Assembly: GCF_932526225.1 (NCBI RefSeq)
Contig: NC_064037.1
Coordinates: forward strand, 8,352,203 to 8,416,202
Origin: Nematostella vectensis
Lineage: Eukaryota; Cnidaria; Anthozoa; Actiniaria; Edwardsiidae
Reading direction: 5' to 3'
DNA length: 64,000 nt
Positions 1-11,224 of this stretch are shown here, piece by piece; position 1 is the stretch's first letter; every line of letters starts with the position of its first letter. The notes under the pieces were generated by a model that did not search any database, had not been told where the DNA came from, and saw only the letters and a list, made by a program, of their open reading frames with translations. The position numbers and the translations under genes were made by a program.

Positions 1-1365
1 CAGATAGTGGAAGAGAGGCTACTTAATAATGATAGTAAAGCATGTGATGACGACGACCAATCAAATGTGGCAGCAAGACAACTCAGACAGGTTATCAATT
101 CGGATGAATTCTGCCTAGGATTCGCCCGCCTCGTCAAGCACGAAGACTACGAAAACCAAAACGAAACAAGGCCAGATATTCTGAGCGACATCAAGAGTAA
201 GCTTGCTAGTCTTCGAGTTGTCAGTGGTCCAGAACTGCGCACACAGCTTTTCTACAAAGAGCATGCAATTCCTGGTAGTGAGTCCAAAGTTGACTGCTTC
301 GATGAACACAGCAATACCGATAACATCGTGACACTCTACGTCAACACAGACATTCAATCATATCAGCCAAAGATTGCTGAGGTCGTCAATAGAATTGCTG
401 GTAAGGTTCTTACAAATCTGTTGTACCTAGCACCACTTCTTAGCATGCCTCCTTGGGGAATTAGCTTGTACCTGGACAAGAATAATATCCGTGAGGACAA
501 CAGTGTGGAGACGTCGTATCTGCCCGAGCCTGGTTCCTATGTTCACCTGGATCATCATTTTCTCCTGGATAACTCCTTTGATCACTTCCACGCAGGCGAG
601 TATGTGGGCTACGAGATGGACGACCCAAGCGTGCGGGATGAGGATGGTCCTCCTACTTACATCTACGCGATCGTGGTGGAGGAAATCACAGGAGAGGAGA
701 GCACTGCGCTCCTTCTAACTCGCAAGTACAAGATCAACATCGGTGACTACCGGGAGGTAATTGCAGATGGAATTGATCTGTATAAGTTCAGACGACCACC
801 AGACGCACAACGTGATGGCACTGGCATGGAACTTGTCAAACGCGCTAGTGAGAGTGAAGTACCTCCTCCCAAGCACACTGGGGTTCTTAAGGATGCCCTT
901 GACGAAGTGACAAGAGTTCTCGAAGAGGCATGGAAACTGATCTTGGAAACACGCAGGAAGATCATCAAACGACTCTTCCTCAAGTGGCACCCAGACAAGA
1001 ACCCGGACGATGTTGAGTTCTGCACTAAGGTGTTTCAGCACCTTCAGAATGAGATTCAAAGGCTGGAGAGCGGAAAAGCCAGTGTCTTTCACTCTTCTGG
1101 CTTCTCTGATTTCCATGGCTTTTCTCAGAGGTGGGGTAGACGAGCCCGCAGTTACGGACAAAGCTGGAGTAGCTATGGAACTAGTCGCGGGTATAGCGGG
1201 GGATGGTCTAGTTACCGTTCCTCTTATGTGCCGAGGAGCTCTGGGCGCAGGAACCCTCAGCCCACAGAATCGCGACGATGGTTTCGCCAAGCTGAGGCGG
1301 ATCTCGCGGCGGTTGCGAATGATCTGAACATGTACTACGAATGGGGATGCTTCAAGTCTCATCAG
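1..1365 (+). CDS. Sacsin-like gene A, tail of giant exon (J domain and start of HEPN)
   Basis: The window opens inside a coding exon read in frame 1 with no stop. It encodes the C-terminal part of a sacsin-like protein, a giant chaperone-related protein. Near 900-1080 is a J domain with an intact HPD tripeptide (988-996, in KWHPDKNPDD), the motif by which J proteins stimulate Hsp70 ATPase. A Gly/Ser/Tyr/Arg-rich linker follows (about 1080-1250), then the first HEPN helix (WFRQAEADLAAV). The exon ends at 1365 with a CAG|GTCAGT donor in phase 0. Skipping to 1858 restores the HEPN sequence, whereas reading on gives an unrelated tail and a stop at 1411-1413. The first 553 bases recur at 63448-64000, so this is the 3' end of a near-identical upstream neighbour of the gene B described below. 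J-then-HEPN order at the C-terminus matches animal sacsin. Confidence 0.9.
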
Positions 1366-1857
1366 GTCAGTGACAAAGTAACAGTCGTGCATTTATTTAG
1401 CGGCCCTTTCTAATGTCTCGAGACATCGATTATTCAAATCACTGTATACAGTGTTTTATTTTGGTATGAGGGAAATTGCTCATTAGGGAGGGGATCTTAT
1501 AATTCTAAGCGTACGACTCTTCTTGTCTCTTACAAACAAAGCTTCTATATGTGAAGTGATTTGACATATTCATCGGACATAATGGCTGGACATTTCCGTA
1601 TGCCATAAATTAAAAGACAGAAATCACTGGCGCGTTACCTCTTAACTAGCCGGCGGTAGATTCAAATACAGAGAAAACGGCGAAATGGCCGTCATTGCGC
1701 GCGACTAAAACTGTCATAACTCACTAAATTTTTAGTTTTGAAATCAGTTTCACGGGAATTATGTTAAGCAAGGGTGGATCTTCAAATTAATACAGACTGA
1801 AAGTCGTTTGCTTGAAATAACCCTACGATGCTATAATGTGTTCTCCTCGACCTTAAG

Positions 1858-2139
1858 GCTGCTGAAAAGGCACTAAAGGCTGCCCAGTTCTCATTGGACG
1901 CGACCAACGTTCGCATACACGACCTACACAGGATCGCCAGCTGTTTAGACGATTCCACACTCAGCAGCCTCGCCGTGCAGCTTGAAGGCCTGGTTGGTAA
2001 CTCTATGCGCATGCGCTACCCAGACTGCATGTCTTCTCCCAGAATCCCTCACGATTTTTACACGAGACATCAAAGTCGAGAGGCGTATCGTCTGGCCGAG
2101 GCGATCTTGAATCGAGTCAAGGAGAGATTTGTCGATCAG
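1858..2139 (+). CDS. Sacsin-like gene A, HEPN-domain exon
   Basis: This phase-0 exon (94 codons) follows a CTTAAG| acceptor and ends at a CAG|GTAGGA donor. Joined to the exon ending at 1365 it reads FKSHQ-AAEKALKAAQFSL, the characteristic second HEPN helix of sacsin. Later come RYPD and RIPHDFYT, matching the sacsin HEPN pattern in which a tyrosine-proline pair precedes the last helix, and then a helix ending in VKERF. In human sacsin this domain dimerises and can bind nucleotides. An R-x4-H string (RIHDLH) sits between the two helices; see findings. If the donor at 2140 is not used, the frame runs on to a stop at 2233-2235 and adds about 31 Ala-rich residues. The HEPN identification is firm; the exact 3' boundary is not. 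Confidence 0.85.
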
Positions 2140-2199
2140 GTAGGACGCTATCTAGTATGGGCATTTATACAATCACATAGAACCGAGTCAAGGAGAGAT

Positions 2200-2445
2200 G
2201 CAGCAGCAGCAGCTAGGAAGCTATGTAAGTTATGACTTGGTATCACACATGTGGTCTCAAAAAGTTTTCTAGATCAAAGGTAGGAAGTTATGTGAGTTAT
2301 TGCTTGTTATGACACATCTGAGGAGAGAGATTTAGAGTATCAATAGGTTGGAAGCATTGTAAGTAATGACTGGGTATCACATATGTGGTGAGAGAGATTT
2401 GATTAGTGAAACAGGTAGGAAACTTCTGTAAGTTATGACCGGGAA
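2200..2445 (+). repeat. Diverged ~67-bp tandem repeat, four units
   Basis: Four units starting near 2212, 2279, 2346 and 2411 share a core of the form TAGGAAG..TGTAAGTTATGAC..GGTATCACA. They begin right after the HEPN exon, and the string cgagtcaaggagagat occurs both inside that exon (2112) and in the first spacer (2188), so the array may have grown out of the exon edge. Each unit carries a TGTAAGT or TGTGAGT string resembling a 5' splice site. Confidence 0.6.
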
Positions 2446-3610
2446 ACATACATATCCATATTACAAAGCACCATTAAGCCACCATAATCATACGCTAGCC
2501 CTAGTTTATGCTGGCAGTTCACTTGCCTGTTCCAACAACGGGGCTAACGCTCAAAACGTCAGCGACATATACTCTGTTTCAATGTGTAAGGCCTAAAAGT
2601 ACATTTGGTACGCTGGCGGTATGCTTGCTTCTTCCATAAAGAAGTGATCACTCAAAGCATTTGTGAGATTTTATTTCATCTAGGGGTAAAAGCTACCTAG
2701 TTAGACTTCACTGTCTGTAGACTAGCTGTACCTCTTGAAATTACTTTTTTATGAACCACAGGGCGACACCCCTGCACGTAACACCAACACAAAAATACAG
2801 GAGCACACGAGAAACCAACCTTTCACTTTACTTTCCATGTAGTTTCACACTATTTGATAGAGTGATTTTGTTGTTATTTGCGAAAGCAATTTTAGCTTAA
2901 CATTTTTGACTGGAAACCAAAAAAAAAAAAAAGACAGACGGACGGACGGACAGGCAGACAGGTTTATTTGGCATCGAGTACACACAAATGTACATTGCGG
3001 GTTTCATACCGTGAGTGACTTAGGCGAATCCTAAACAAAAATTCATAATTTGGTATTAATCGGGTCAATAGTTATCAAGAAACAGCAATCCCATTTTACA
3101 AGGATTTGTTTAAAAAAAGTATTCTACGAAAATCCGGACTCTTGGCGTCAAGTCTTACAAAATTCTGGCATCTTTGAATGACTGTATCTAGAAAAAAATA
3201 TAGGAAATATTTATTATCTTCAATGGCGTCCCTTAACGAACCTTCTTTTTACATGCAGATAAAGTTTTTCCCTGGAACTTCTTTGATTTATACGTATGAT
3301 TTTTAGAAAAGCTAAAGCACTGTGGTTAGAATATCGTTAGTGTTTGTTTTTACAAATTCAAAAAATTATTTTGTTTTATTTCCGTATGCTGGGCACACAC
3401 GTTTTTGCATATTTGGCATGTCGGCCGGTTTCGATGTAAAGGGGATGCGTAGCTGTGGAATAGCTGTATACACAATAGCAAAGTTTAAACAAAAGAAATA
3501 ATATACGTACAAAAATGTAGCGCTATAACGGCTTTTCGAGAGCGTTTTTCGTTTCGAAGGCTAAAAATAAAGTGACTTATTGTTTTAATAACTGTCTTTT
3601 CACTTTCTAG
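2446..3610. other. Non-coding spacer or terminal intron
   Basis: I see no convincing coding exon here. There is an A15 tract followed by a short GACA/GACG/GGCA tetranucleotide run (about 2915-2962). The rest is A+T-rich unique-looking sequence. If the exon at 3611 is real this is an intron of gene A; otherwise it is downstream flank. Confidence 0.4.
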
Positions 3611-3700
3611 GGCCAAATGGAATTACGAAAAGGTCGAAAAAGAGAAGCGGCAAAGGCAACAAAGGAAAAAAGAGTAAAAAAAAGGAAAATGAAAGATTAA
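3611..3700 (+). CDS. Possible last exon of sacsin-like gene A (basic tail)
   Basis: A TTTCTAG| acceptor at 3609-3610 opens a phase-0 frame of 29 Lys/Arg-rich codons (starting GQMELRKGRKRE) ending in TAA at 3698-3700. It is compatible in phase with the HEPN exon donor at 2139. Known sacsins end soon after HEPN, so a short basic tail is possible, but composition alone cannot prove that it is translated. A-rich intergenic DNA would give a similar frame by chance. Confidence 0.22.
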   Translation, partial: GQMELRKGRKREAAKATKEKRVKKRKMKD

Positions 3701-3804
3701 GAAAGAAAGAGTAGAAAAGTTCTAATTTTGCTCGACTGTAAGTAGTAATGGCAACGCTTACGACAGTTTATTAGTGAAATAGCCAATAATCGTTTTCATC
3801 ATAT

Positions 3805-4035
3805 AGCGGATTTCAGATGAGTGTAGAAAGTAAGTCTTGCGACTTGAATTTTGTCAAACTTTCTATAGGTAGAGGGCAAAGTCTTTTGTGAAATTGAAAA
3901 CTAAATCAAAACGCGCCAATACCCACGTCATGACTACAAAGGCCTGACTCCATTTCCTGATTGGTTTGTTGTTGAATGGCTTCGACCTCTGATCTGCATC
4001 TGCGTTTAGTTTTCGACACTCATCTGAAATCCGCT
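3805..4035. mobile_element. MITE-like element with 20-bp terminal inverted repeats
   Basis: AGCGGATTTCAGATGAGTGT at 3805-3824 is matched exactly by its reverse complement at 4016-4035. The 231-bp span has no open frame. Flanks are TATA-rich (atat on the left, ctat on the right), which would fit a short TA-type target duplication, but this is not certain. It is probably a non-autonomous DNA transposon. Confidence 0.65.
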
Positions 4036-4709
4036 CTATCCATCTTTAAACTTTTAGAAGTTCCGTTTCCATCAAAATTGTTACATTCGCATTTACGTTC
4101 TTTTTATACTTTAGAACTAAGTAGTTTCACGAAGTAGTTTCACTCAGAAGAAAACATCAGAAATAAACTTGAATCTGTATTCGTTTGTCAAACGCATTTT
4201 AAAGCCACGCCCCGTGTTGAGGACCATTGTGGGGGTACCCACAGAACAGCGTGGAAACGGAACAAAAAGAAAACGGTAGAAAACAACTTAATTGATTTCA
4301 AAATGCAACATTGATCAAGGAAAATTTTCAAATATATCCGTCAAGAAGGGATGTGTTGGTGAATATGTCAGGGGGAACATTTAGTGAATACATTTCCCTT
4401 GTAATAAACTTTGATTATACTATATTACCTGGATTTATATTTGAAAATTACAATAATAATTGGTGACAGTGAGTGAGTTTTTTTTTTTGTTATTTACCAG
4501 ATGTAACTATTACTCTTGTTTTCGTGCAAATAAATATATTATTTTGTAGTCTGTTTATGGTGTTGCTAGAAGAAGAAGGGCATCGGGTATTGCAGAAATA
4601 TTAATCCGGCGTATTAACGTAAACGTTGCGCGCTTTGGGCCATAGACTTAAAACTTTGTTGGCCAATTTGTCATTGTCAGTTAATTTCAAGATGATTGAA
4701 ACAAGTGAA
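4036..4709. other. Non-coding spacer
   Basis: No gene, RNA gene or clear repeat is visible. The sequence is A+T-rich with only short open frames. Confidence 0.4.
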
Positions 4710-4781
4710 GCGTTGGTGGTATAGTGGTAAGCATAGCTGCCTTCCAAGCAGTTGACCCGGGTTCTATTCTTGTCCAACGCA
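4710..4781 (+). tRNA. tRNA-Gly(TCC)-like gene, decayed T arm
   Basis: A 72-base block has the acceptor 5' strand GCGTTGG and its partner CCAACGC, an A box (TGGTATAGTGG), and the anticodon arm CTGCCTTCCAAGCAG with anticodon TCC, as in animal tRNA-Gly(TCC). The acceptor and anticodon stems pair. The T stem does not: CCGGG faces CTTGT, leaving wobbles and a mismatch, and the loop has TTCTATT instead of TTCGATT, which damages the B box. It is probably a pseudogene or tRNA-derived repeat; a second copy lies 144 bases downstream. Confidence 0.6.
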
Positions 4782-4853
4782 ATTTCATTTTTACTTGTCA
4801 ATGAATCATGGTTGTCATTGTCAATTAAATGCAGGAGTATGATAAGAAGTGAA

Positions 4854-4925
4854 GCGTTGGTCGTACAGTGGTTTGCATAGCTGCCTTCCAAGCAGTTGAC
4901 CCTGGTTCGATTCCCGACCAACAAA
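4854..4925 (+). tRNA. Second tRNA-Gly(TCC)-like copy, decayed acceptor stem
   Basis: This copy has the same anticodon arm (TCC) and an intact B box (GGTTCGATTCC). Its acceptor 3' strand reads CCAACAA where CCAACGC is needed, so the two terminal pairs are lost, and the T stem has mismatches. The sequence around both copies is also similar (for example the tcaat/gtcattgtcaattaa strings), so the unit duplicated with its flanks. The defects lie in different arms in the two copies. Probably non-functional. Confidence 0.55.
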
Positions 4926-5167
4926 ATTTAATTTTTACTTGTTAATGATTCATGCTTTCCTTGTCAATTAATTTGTCATTTAATGTTGTGTCACGTTCGC
5001 TGCCCTACAGCATGGACACTAGCCCTGTCGGGCAAGGCAGGTGACAGGGGCGCTGCGTACTCCCCTTGCGTGCAGGCCCCCAGCAGCGTTGTAATTACCG
5101 TACGCAAAAAAGACGAGCATGATTGCTTTAAATAAAATCTCCCATCCTGAGACATGAATTTAGTCAT

Positions 5168-6115
5168 TTATTGATTTGATTGTAACATGTTTCTAAAATA
5201 CATTTTCCCTCGTGGAGTCAAGAACTTACAAAGCTTATCTAAATCATGGTGCTTTTTGTCAGAGAGCGGCAACTGACCCTCGTGAAATCTCGGTACATTG
5301 TTTATGTTCATATCTTGATGTAGTCCTCTTTTTGTAAAGGATACCTCTTCAAACGGGTCTAGCGTTTTTCTCATCCAAACAACTCCTGGGTGTCTGAAAG
5401 TTTTGATAATATTGTCTCTAGCAGGATCTGCGCGCTCACCTATTCCATAATTCAAATGCATTATATCACTAAAAAGGTACGAAGCTCGGTAGTTATCTTT
5501 CCGGCTATCCACATATCTCTCCCTTAGCCACACAGAGTAATTCTTGAAGTTCGACTGATCTAACTCGATCCAGTGTGTTTTGGGGTGAAGAGAGCTTTCG
5601 TTTATCAGTTCGACGTAATCAGCTGGGCATTCAAGGACCTCTTCTCTGCGTATAAGCTTTTCGCACCTGCCGGCGTCACGATCGACCGCGCCATATGAGT
5701 GTCCGGCAACAAAAAAATTATAGTCAATTCGTCGTCTGAAGCCACTTTCCACTAGATGCTCTAGGAATAGCGCGACAGTATAGTTCTTGTTTTGCGAACG
5801 AGCGTTGTCCGCCCAGAAAATGTTCCATCCCATATTGTCTTGTTCTACTCGTGTTAAGTGATAATATATACAACTCAGAAGACTATCAGGAATCTTTGGA
5901 GCGACGCTTTCTGGCCAAATGTAAGTAGTTGTTAGTCCAGTGGCTCCGCTGTGAATTCCAAAAGCGTAAGTAGCCAGTTTGCTTGCGTAGTAGCTATCTT
6001 GAGTTGTAATCTTAGGGCACATGATGTTTTTGTGGAAATCAAAATGGAAGCCTGAAACGCCATCTCTTGGTGCCTCGACCAACATGACACGGAAAAATGT
6101 CTCAAATAAGTGCAT
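5168..6115 (-). CDS. DUF7869-type (DDE transposase-like) C-terminal half
   Basis: An uninterrupted 315-codon frame encodes the C-terminal, RNase-H-like part of a protein of the DUF7869 type, common in transposon-rich invertebrate genomes. Visible landmarks in order are GFHFDFHKN (first candidate acidic residue, about residue 25), WADNARSQNKN (second, about 105) and FFVAGHSYGAVDRDAG (about 140). The spacing suits a DDE-like fold, but catalytic roles are inferred. An AATAAA on this strand overlaps the stop codon (5172-5167), so a compact 3' end is likely. The N-terminal half normally found in this family is absent upstream on the same strand; a matching half sits on the opposite strand from 6383. 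Function in transposition is likely but unproven. Confidence 0.6.
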   Translation of the reverse strand: MHLFETFFRVMLVEAPRDGVSGFHFDFHKNIMCPKITTQDSYYASKLATYAFGIHSGATGLTTTYIWPESVAPKIPDSLLSCIYYHLTRVEQDNMGWNIFWADNARSQNKNYTVALFLEHLVESGFRRRIDYNFFVAGHSYGAVDRDAGRCEKLIRREEVLECPADYVELINESSLHPKTHWIELDQSNFKNYSVWLRERYVDSRKDNYRASYLFSDIMHLNYGIGERADPARDNIIKTFRHPGVVWMRKTLDPFEEVSFTKRGLHQDMNINNVPRFHEGQLPLSDKKHHDLDKLCKFLTPRGKMYFRNMLQSNQ

Positions 6116-6382
6116 ACACGCAGGTTTTTTCCGTCATATCGCCTCAACCATGTGCGCACCTTTTCACCAGTAGAAGCAATATATAAAAACAACAACAACA
6201 AACAGACAGACAATGAGCGCGCAAATTCGAAATTCGAAAGCAAACACATCAAGACCTATCTAGGAAGCGCGCGCGCCATTTCCATCAACTGTTTGCTGTC
6301 GAGTGCGCGCGTTGTTTTGCCTTCGTGATTTTGAATATACGGATATAAGAGTTTAGTAGGGCGTTTCTCCAATCATTTTAGT

Positions 6383-6877
6383 ATGGATAGCAATATTGGT
6401 TTTGGGTACAATGTTGACAAGATTGCCGACACACGCCGCCCAGCAATTCAATACGAAGCGAGAAATGACGCGGGCAGCCAATTGCCTAGAAGTAGGGTCA
6501 AAACGATCAAGAGCGTCCGTTCGAAAAAACTGAAGCCAAGAAAGAATCGACCCTTCAAGGACGTTTAATTTATGAGCTTAGAATGCTGCCCTCGAAACAA
6601 TTGCCTGCTAGCCCACGATAAGGGACAACTACGACAGAATGGCATACATGTCTCTTGTGACGGAAAGAGGAATATTATAAGCTACCATATGAAGGACAAC
6701 ACGGGGCTAAAAAAAGTAAAAAAATGGAAAGTGGCCTTCATGAGAGTCTTCGGCATAGGAAAGAAGAAGATATCGGTGCTCTTGAAAAAGGTCCAGCCAT
6801 TTTCTGGGTATGTTCTCGAAGACCAGAGGCGTTTCACACAAAACCAGAGAAAAATCCCACTTCGAATCAAAGCAGAG
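6383..6877 (+). pseudogene. DUF7869-type protein, N-terminal exon with in-frame stop
   Basis: The frame starts at ATG 6383, meets TAA at 6566-6568 and continues in the same frame from 6569. It ends at an AGAG|GTATCG donor (6877) in phase 0. Family features are a basic N-terminus (KLKPRKNRP), the Cys motif LECCPRNNC, and the helix KVAFMRVFGIGKKKISVLL, typical of the region before the transposase core in DUF7869-type proteins. The stop falls between the basic tail and the Cys motif, so either this copy is dead or translation starts at ATG 6572. It joins in phase with the exon at 7024. Confidence 0.55.
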
Positions 6878-7023
6878 GTATCGTTTCACGAAACTTGAAT
6901 TGACTGAATGACTGACTGTTTGATTGATTGATTTACTGACTCACTGTTTGAATGATTGATTGATTGACTCATTGATTAAGTGACTGATTATTGTGCGTGT
7001 TTCTTTTTTCTTCACTTTTCCAG

Positions 7024-7302
7024 GTCGTTGAGCATTTCAGAAGCTATGACCGTTCACAGTCCCATTACGCGCGCGCATTTACAAAGGAGAAGCAATACTT
7101 GTCATCTAATCTGAGTCTTTCACAATTATGGCGGGATTTCTTAGCCAAGAAAGGCATTGGAAGGGTCGACATCGCTCCCTTGAGTTTTACTTCTTTTAGG
7201 AGAATATTCAAAACGTTTAGCCTCTCGTTTCGTAAGCCTCACGTGGACACCTGCCCTAATTGCGACAGTTTCCAGATTATTATCAGGCATGGCAACGCCT
7301 AA
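7024..7302 (+). CDS. DUF7869-type protein, second N-terminal exon, cut short
   Basis: After a pyrimidine-rich TTTTCCAG acceptor the phase-0 frame reads VVEHFRSYDRSQSHYARA and KEKQYLSSNLSLSQLW, then LSFRKPHVDTCPNCDSF. This is the usual run-up to the DDE core in this family: the SHYxR, YLS and DTCxxC patterns. The frame stops at 7300-7302, about 20 bases before a long CAGA/CAGG microsatellite. The expected core does not follow on this strand, so the gene is truncated here. Confidence 0.55.
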   Translation, partial: VVEHFRSYDRSQSHYARAFTKEKQYLSSNLSLSQLWRDFLAKKGIGRVDIAPLSFTSFRRIFKTFSLSFRKPHVDTCPNCDSFQIIIRHGNA

Positions 7303-7321
7303 AAAAAGCAGATATACATTA

Positions 7322-7754
<433 letters not shown>

Positions 7755-10700
7755 TAGAAAGCATTAGATGGCAGGTTATAACTGCCAGTATTCTGCTGTG
7801 GTCTTGGTATAATGTTCTTGAGGGAAGGAAGGAGACGGGCCCGCACAATTAATTTCTTGCATGCAGCGTCTCTCCTATCACTAAGGGACTTGAGACCAGG
7901 CATGTCCAACCCTCCCTTCCCCCCCTCTCCCCGAACCCCAACCCTAACTTCAACCCACCCCTCCCTCCTGGCCGCAAAAAAGTTGGTCATTTCTTATTGA
8001 AAGACTAGATAGACAGTTGGTACAGAATAGAAGCTATTATATTAGCATGGTCTCATGTGAAAATATCCGCACTGAGCAAGGTACAGTACAGTAAAGTACA
8101 GACTTTCAGATTTAACAATAATATAACAATAATAATGATAAGGTTGCAACGAAAAAAAAATGCCTTTGTAAAGCTCCATGTAAGAGCTACACAACTAAAA
8201 GGACTGCCTAATGGCATGTAAACTAGAAATTCGGTTGGCCAAGACTCAAAATCATAGCCTAACTGTTCTTGAATATTTTTGTTTTAGGGTTTATGAGTTT
8301 GTGTAACATGGCTTATTAGATATATGTGACGTGGGGTATATAAAATCAAAGTCTGCGAGTATTGACTACCTATATCAAGGCATTGTGTAATAATACTTGT
8401 CAAGAAGCCAGCTTACAACAGCAGATCACATCTTCAAGAGCTCTGACAAAATTGATTCATCAAGTCTGCTTGATGTTATTGATGCTAAGAGTTGCTCAAA
8501 AATGTCTCTCCTAAACACTATTTATGTGCACACATCAGTTACAAGCTTCCCCCTGTTGCCAGTGTCCGATCTCTCGGATTCCACAATCCGTTCAGCAGCT
8601 GACTTCTTAGGCGATGTCCAGGACATTCCCCCTTCTGTTAGTAAGGCTTACAACAACTGTTGTCACCCATCGTAACTGATGCAACACAAATCAATCCAGA
8701 ACATTTGTCACCAGCAGTCCAGAGCCATATGATGATTCCAAATGATGGTAACATTTTGAAGGATGATCCAGACAAACTGCACAATGAAACATTCCACTGT
8801 CCTTTTGTAATCGATGCTCCAGAACTTTACGCAGTCCACTTCAAGTGGACCAATCCTGTATTGAAATAAGGAAAAACAAGATAAACGTTCAACCCACTGC
8901 AAAAACACATCCTTGATTGGCCCCTCTCCAATACTGTACGTTTCCCTTCTCGAGATAAAAATGAGCCCCTATACTCATGCACACTAACTCTCTTCCCAAT
9001 AGGGACTCACCCTATTTCCAAGAGTACACCAGATTCTGGTTTGGCTTCTAAACAACATTTAAAAACGCTCCAAGAGCTCGACTCAGTCACAAACAACCCC
9101 AGTCCCACAAAAGGATGCAAGGCAAAAATATAAACAGCGACATCAAAACTTTGCTAAACTATTGTATTTTCTTGTACAATAATCGATTTTCAAGTTTATT
9201 CCAGAAAAGACAAGCCATTACAGTGCTCATTGCAGACCGGTTTAGCTTTACCGAAAAGTTGAAGGTGGGTATTTTGCTAAAGCCCCTTTTGTAAAAAAAT
9301 CAGTCGTATACTTACTTACACTGATTGATGCTGACCTCTCATCGATCCGCTGCTCTGTGATCTATACTAGGATCCTTAGTATTAGAATTAATGGCCTATT
9401 CCTGTATCAACTAAAAATTAAATGATAAATCACGGGTAGAGATGTTACAGAGTGAAGCACGGCCCTACATTTTGAAATGACAGTTCAATAGTAGTTTTGG
9501 AAATTCAGATTATCAATAGTAGTTCAAAAGCTTTTAACAACCCGGTTTGCTCCATCGATGAAAATCAATATCGAAAAGCCAATCGATTTATCGAAATAAA
9601 TCAATACTTGCATGATCCTTCTCATAATAAATGAATACTTGCACTGTCTGCTGGTCACATTAAAAATATCATTTGTCTTTTCTGGTCGCTGCCTGTTTCC
9701 GGAATATGTGCTGCATGCAACTTTTTTTAGTTTTCTCTGTAAAGCTTCTAGAGATCCATCTTCAACAAGAGTTTGCAAAAGATAGACTTCTTAATGTGCA
9801 TTCATGATTTTATACATACAGTGAAAACATTGCCTGCTAGTCACAAAGTGATTACTGCTAGTAGTAAGTAAATCGTACAGGTATTTTCACCTATCTCATG
9901 GTGTTTGTAGTCTTATCTAAAAATGCTTAATTCTTTTGCTGTCAAGATTACTAATCTAAGATGTGATTAAGGTTGCTACTCATAGGTTGTTTGTTCCAAT
10001 GTCACGACAGGCAATTGAATTTTTTTAGCTATTAAGAGACTGCCAGCTGTTTCACCAGGTTCAGACAATCAGAAAAGCTCTTTCAGCCTTTCCATTGTTC
10101 ACTATTTTCAGACAATTTTCTAAGGCAGGGAGTCAATAAGCTAGAGACAGTGTTGTTTGATTCACCTATTTCTGAAGGATAATAAGTCTTTCATTGCCAT
10201 AATGCCCTGAGATGCCTGTAAAATATAGGCCCAACTCCAAAACGTCAGAAATGCAAACTAAACATCACCAGACCCGGATACTAATAGATCCCTCCAAGGC
10301 GTAGACGAACTTTAAAAGCGCATCTAAGCAATGTTATAGAATAGACTCTTTTGTCACAATATCAACCTTGATTTCTGAACAATTCATAAACAAATGCTTA
10401 AACTCAGAAACATTTCTAACCAAAAAAGACACAAAATTCCGAACTACAAATAGAGACAAGCAAACACAGATCAAGTCACAAATATATACATTTATTGCGC
10501 ACCGTCAGGTCCCATTTTACATTAATCAGACACAATAATCAATGCTAGAACCTCCATTAGAAGCGAGTCACCATGTTTAGCCTATTCTGCATGCCTGCAC
10601 TGCATCATGGGAGTCTTGGAAACACCTTGACAGACAGGCGGGCAATCTCCCCCCCCCCCCCCAGAATCATAACAGTTTTTTAAGTCTCTTTGCCCCGAAG

Positions 10701-11224
10701 CCAAACAAAACATATCCAGGTCCAAGGATCCCAGAATAAGCCTGAAAACAATTTTTGAATAAGGTTGGGTAGCAAAGATGGTCCACATTGGAGAGTATGA
10801 GGCCATTCACTAGAAAATTCCTTTCTCACTTGGTGAAGCCCAGACAAGGAATTATCCCATTGAATCAACCTCCATAAGCACAGCATTAATTATGCCCAAA
10901 AAGACTTCATGATGTCCTAAGGCACTCTCCAGATGTGAAAAAGCTGTAATTTTTAAGCAAATTACAAGCAAAACTGTTGTAAGCAACAGGCTGTAGCAGT
11001 GCCGTCGCTAGAAAGAAAAGGCACCGCAGTGCATTGTTGGAAACTTTAAGGCAAACTTTCTCGGGTCAGCGGTAGCTTTGCTTAACTGGTAGTGTTGGAC
11101 TTGAAATAGGGGGGGGAAGTTTCTGTTTTCAGTCTGTTATTCTTACAATTTTGCTTAAAAGTACCCAGGAGTGAAAGGGATAAATACAAAAATTAATAAA
11201 TTGAAGTAGCTGATCACTCTCATC
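7755..11224. other. Spacer without a recognisable gene
   Basis: Two short adjoining + strand frames (8397-8675 and 8660-8869) have protein-like composition but no recognised domain, and they overlap in different frames, so they may be a decayed coding fragment. The rest shows homopolymer runs (C at 10650, G at 11109) and no RNA gene or clear repeat boundary. Confidence 0.35.

Noticed and set aside
1366-1413. Read-through of gene A's frame past the donor at 1366 to a stop at 1413
   Set aside because: The peptide is unrelated to HEPN, while splicing to 1858 restores the domain exactly.
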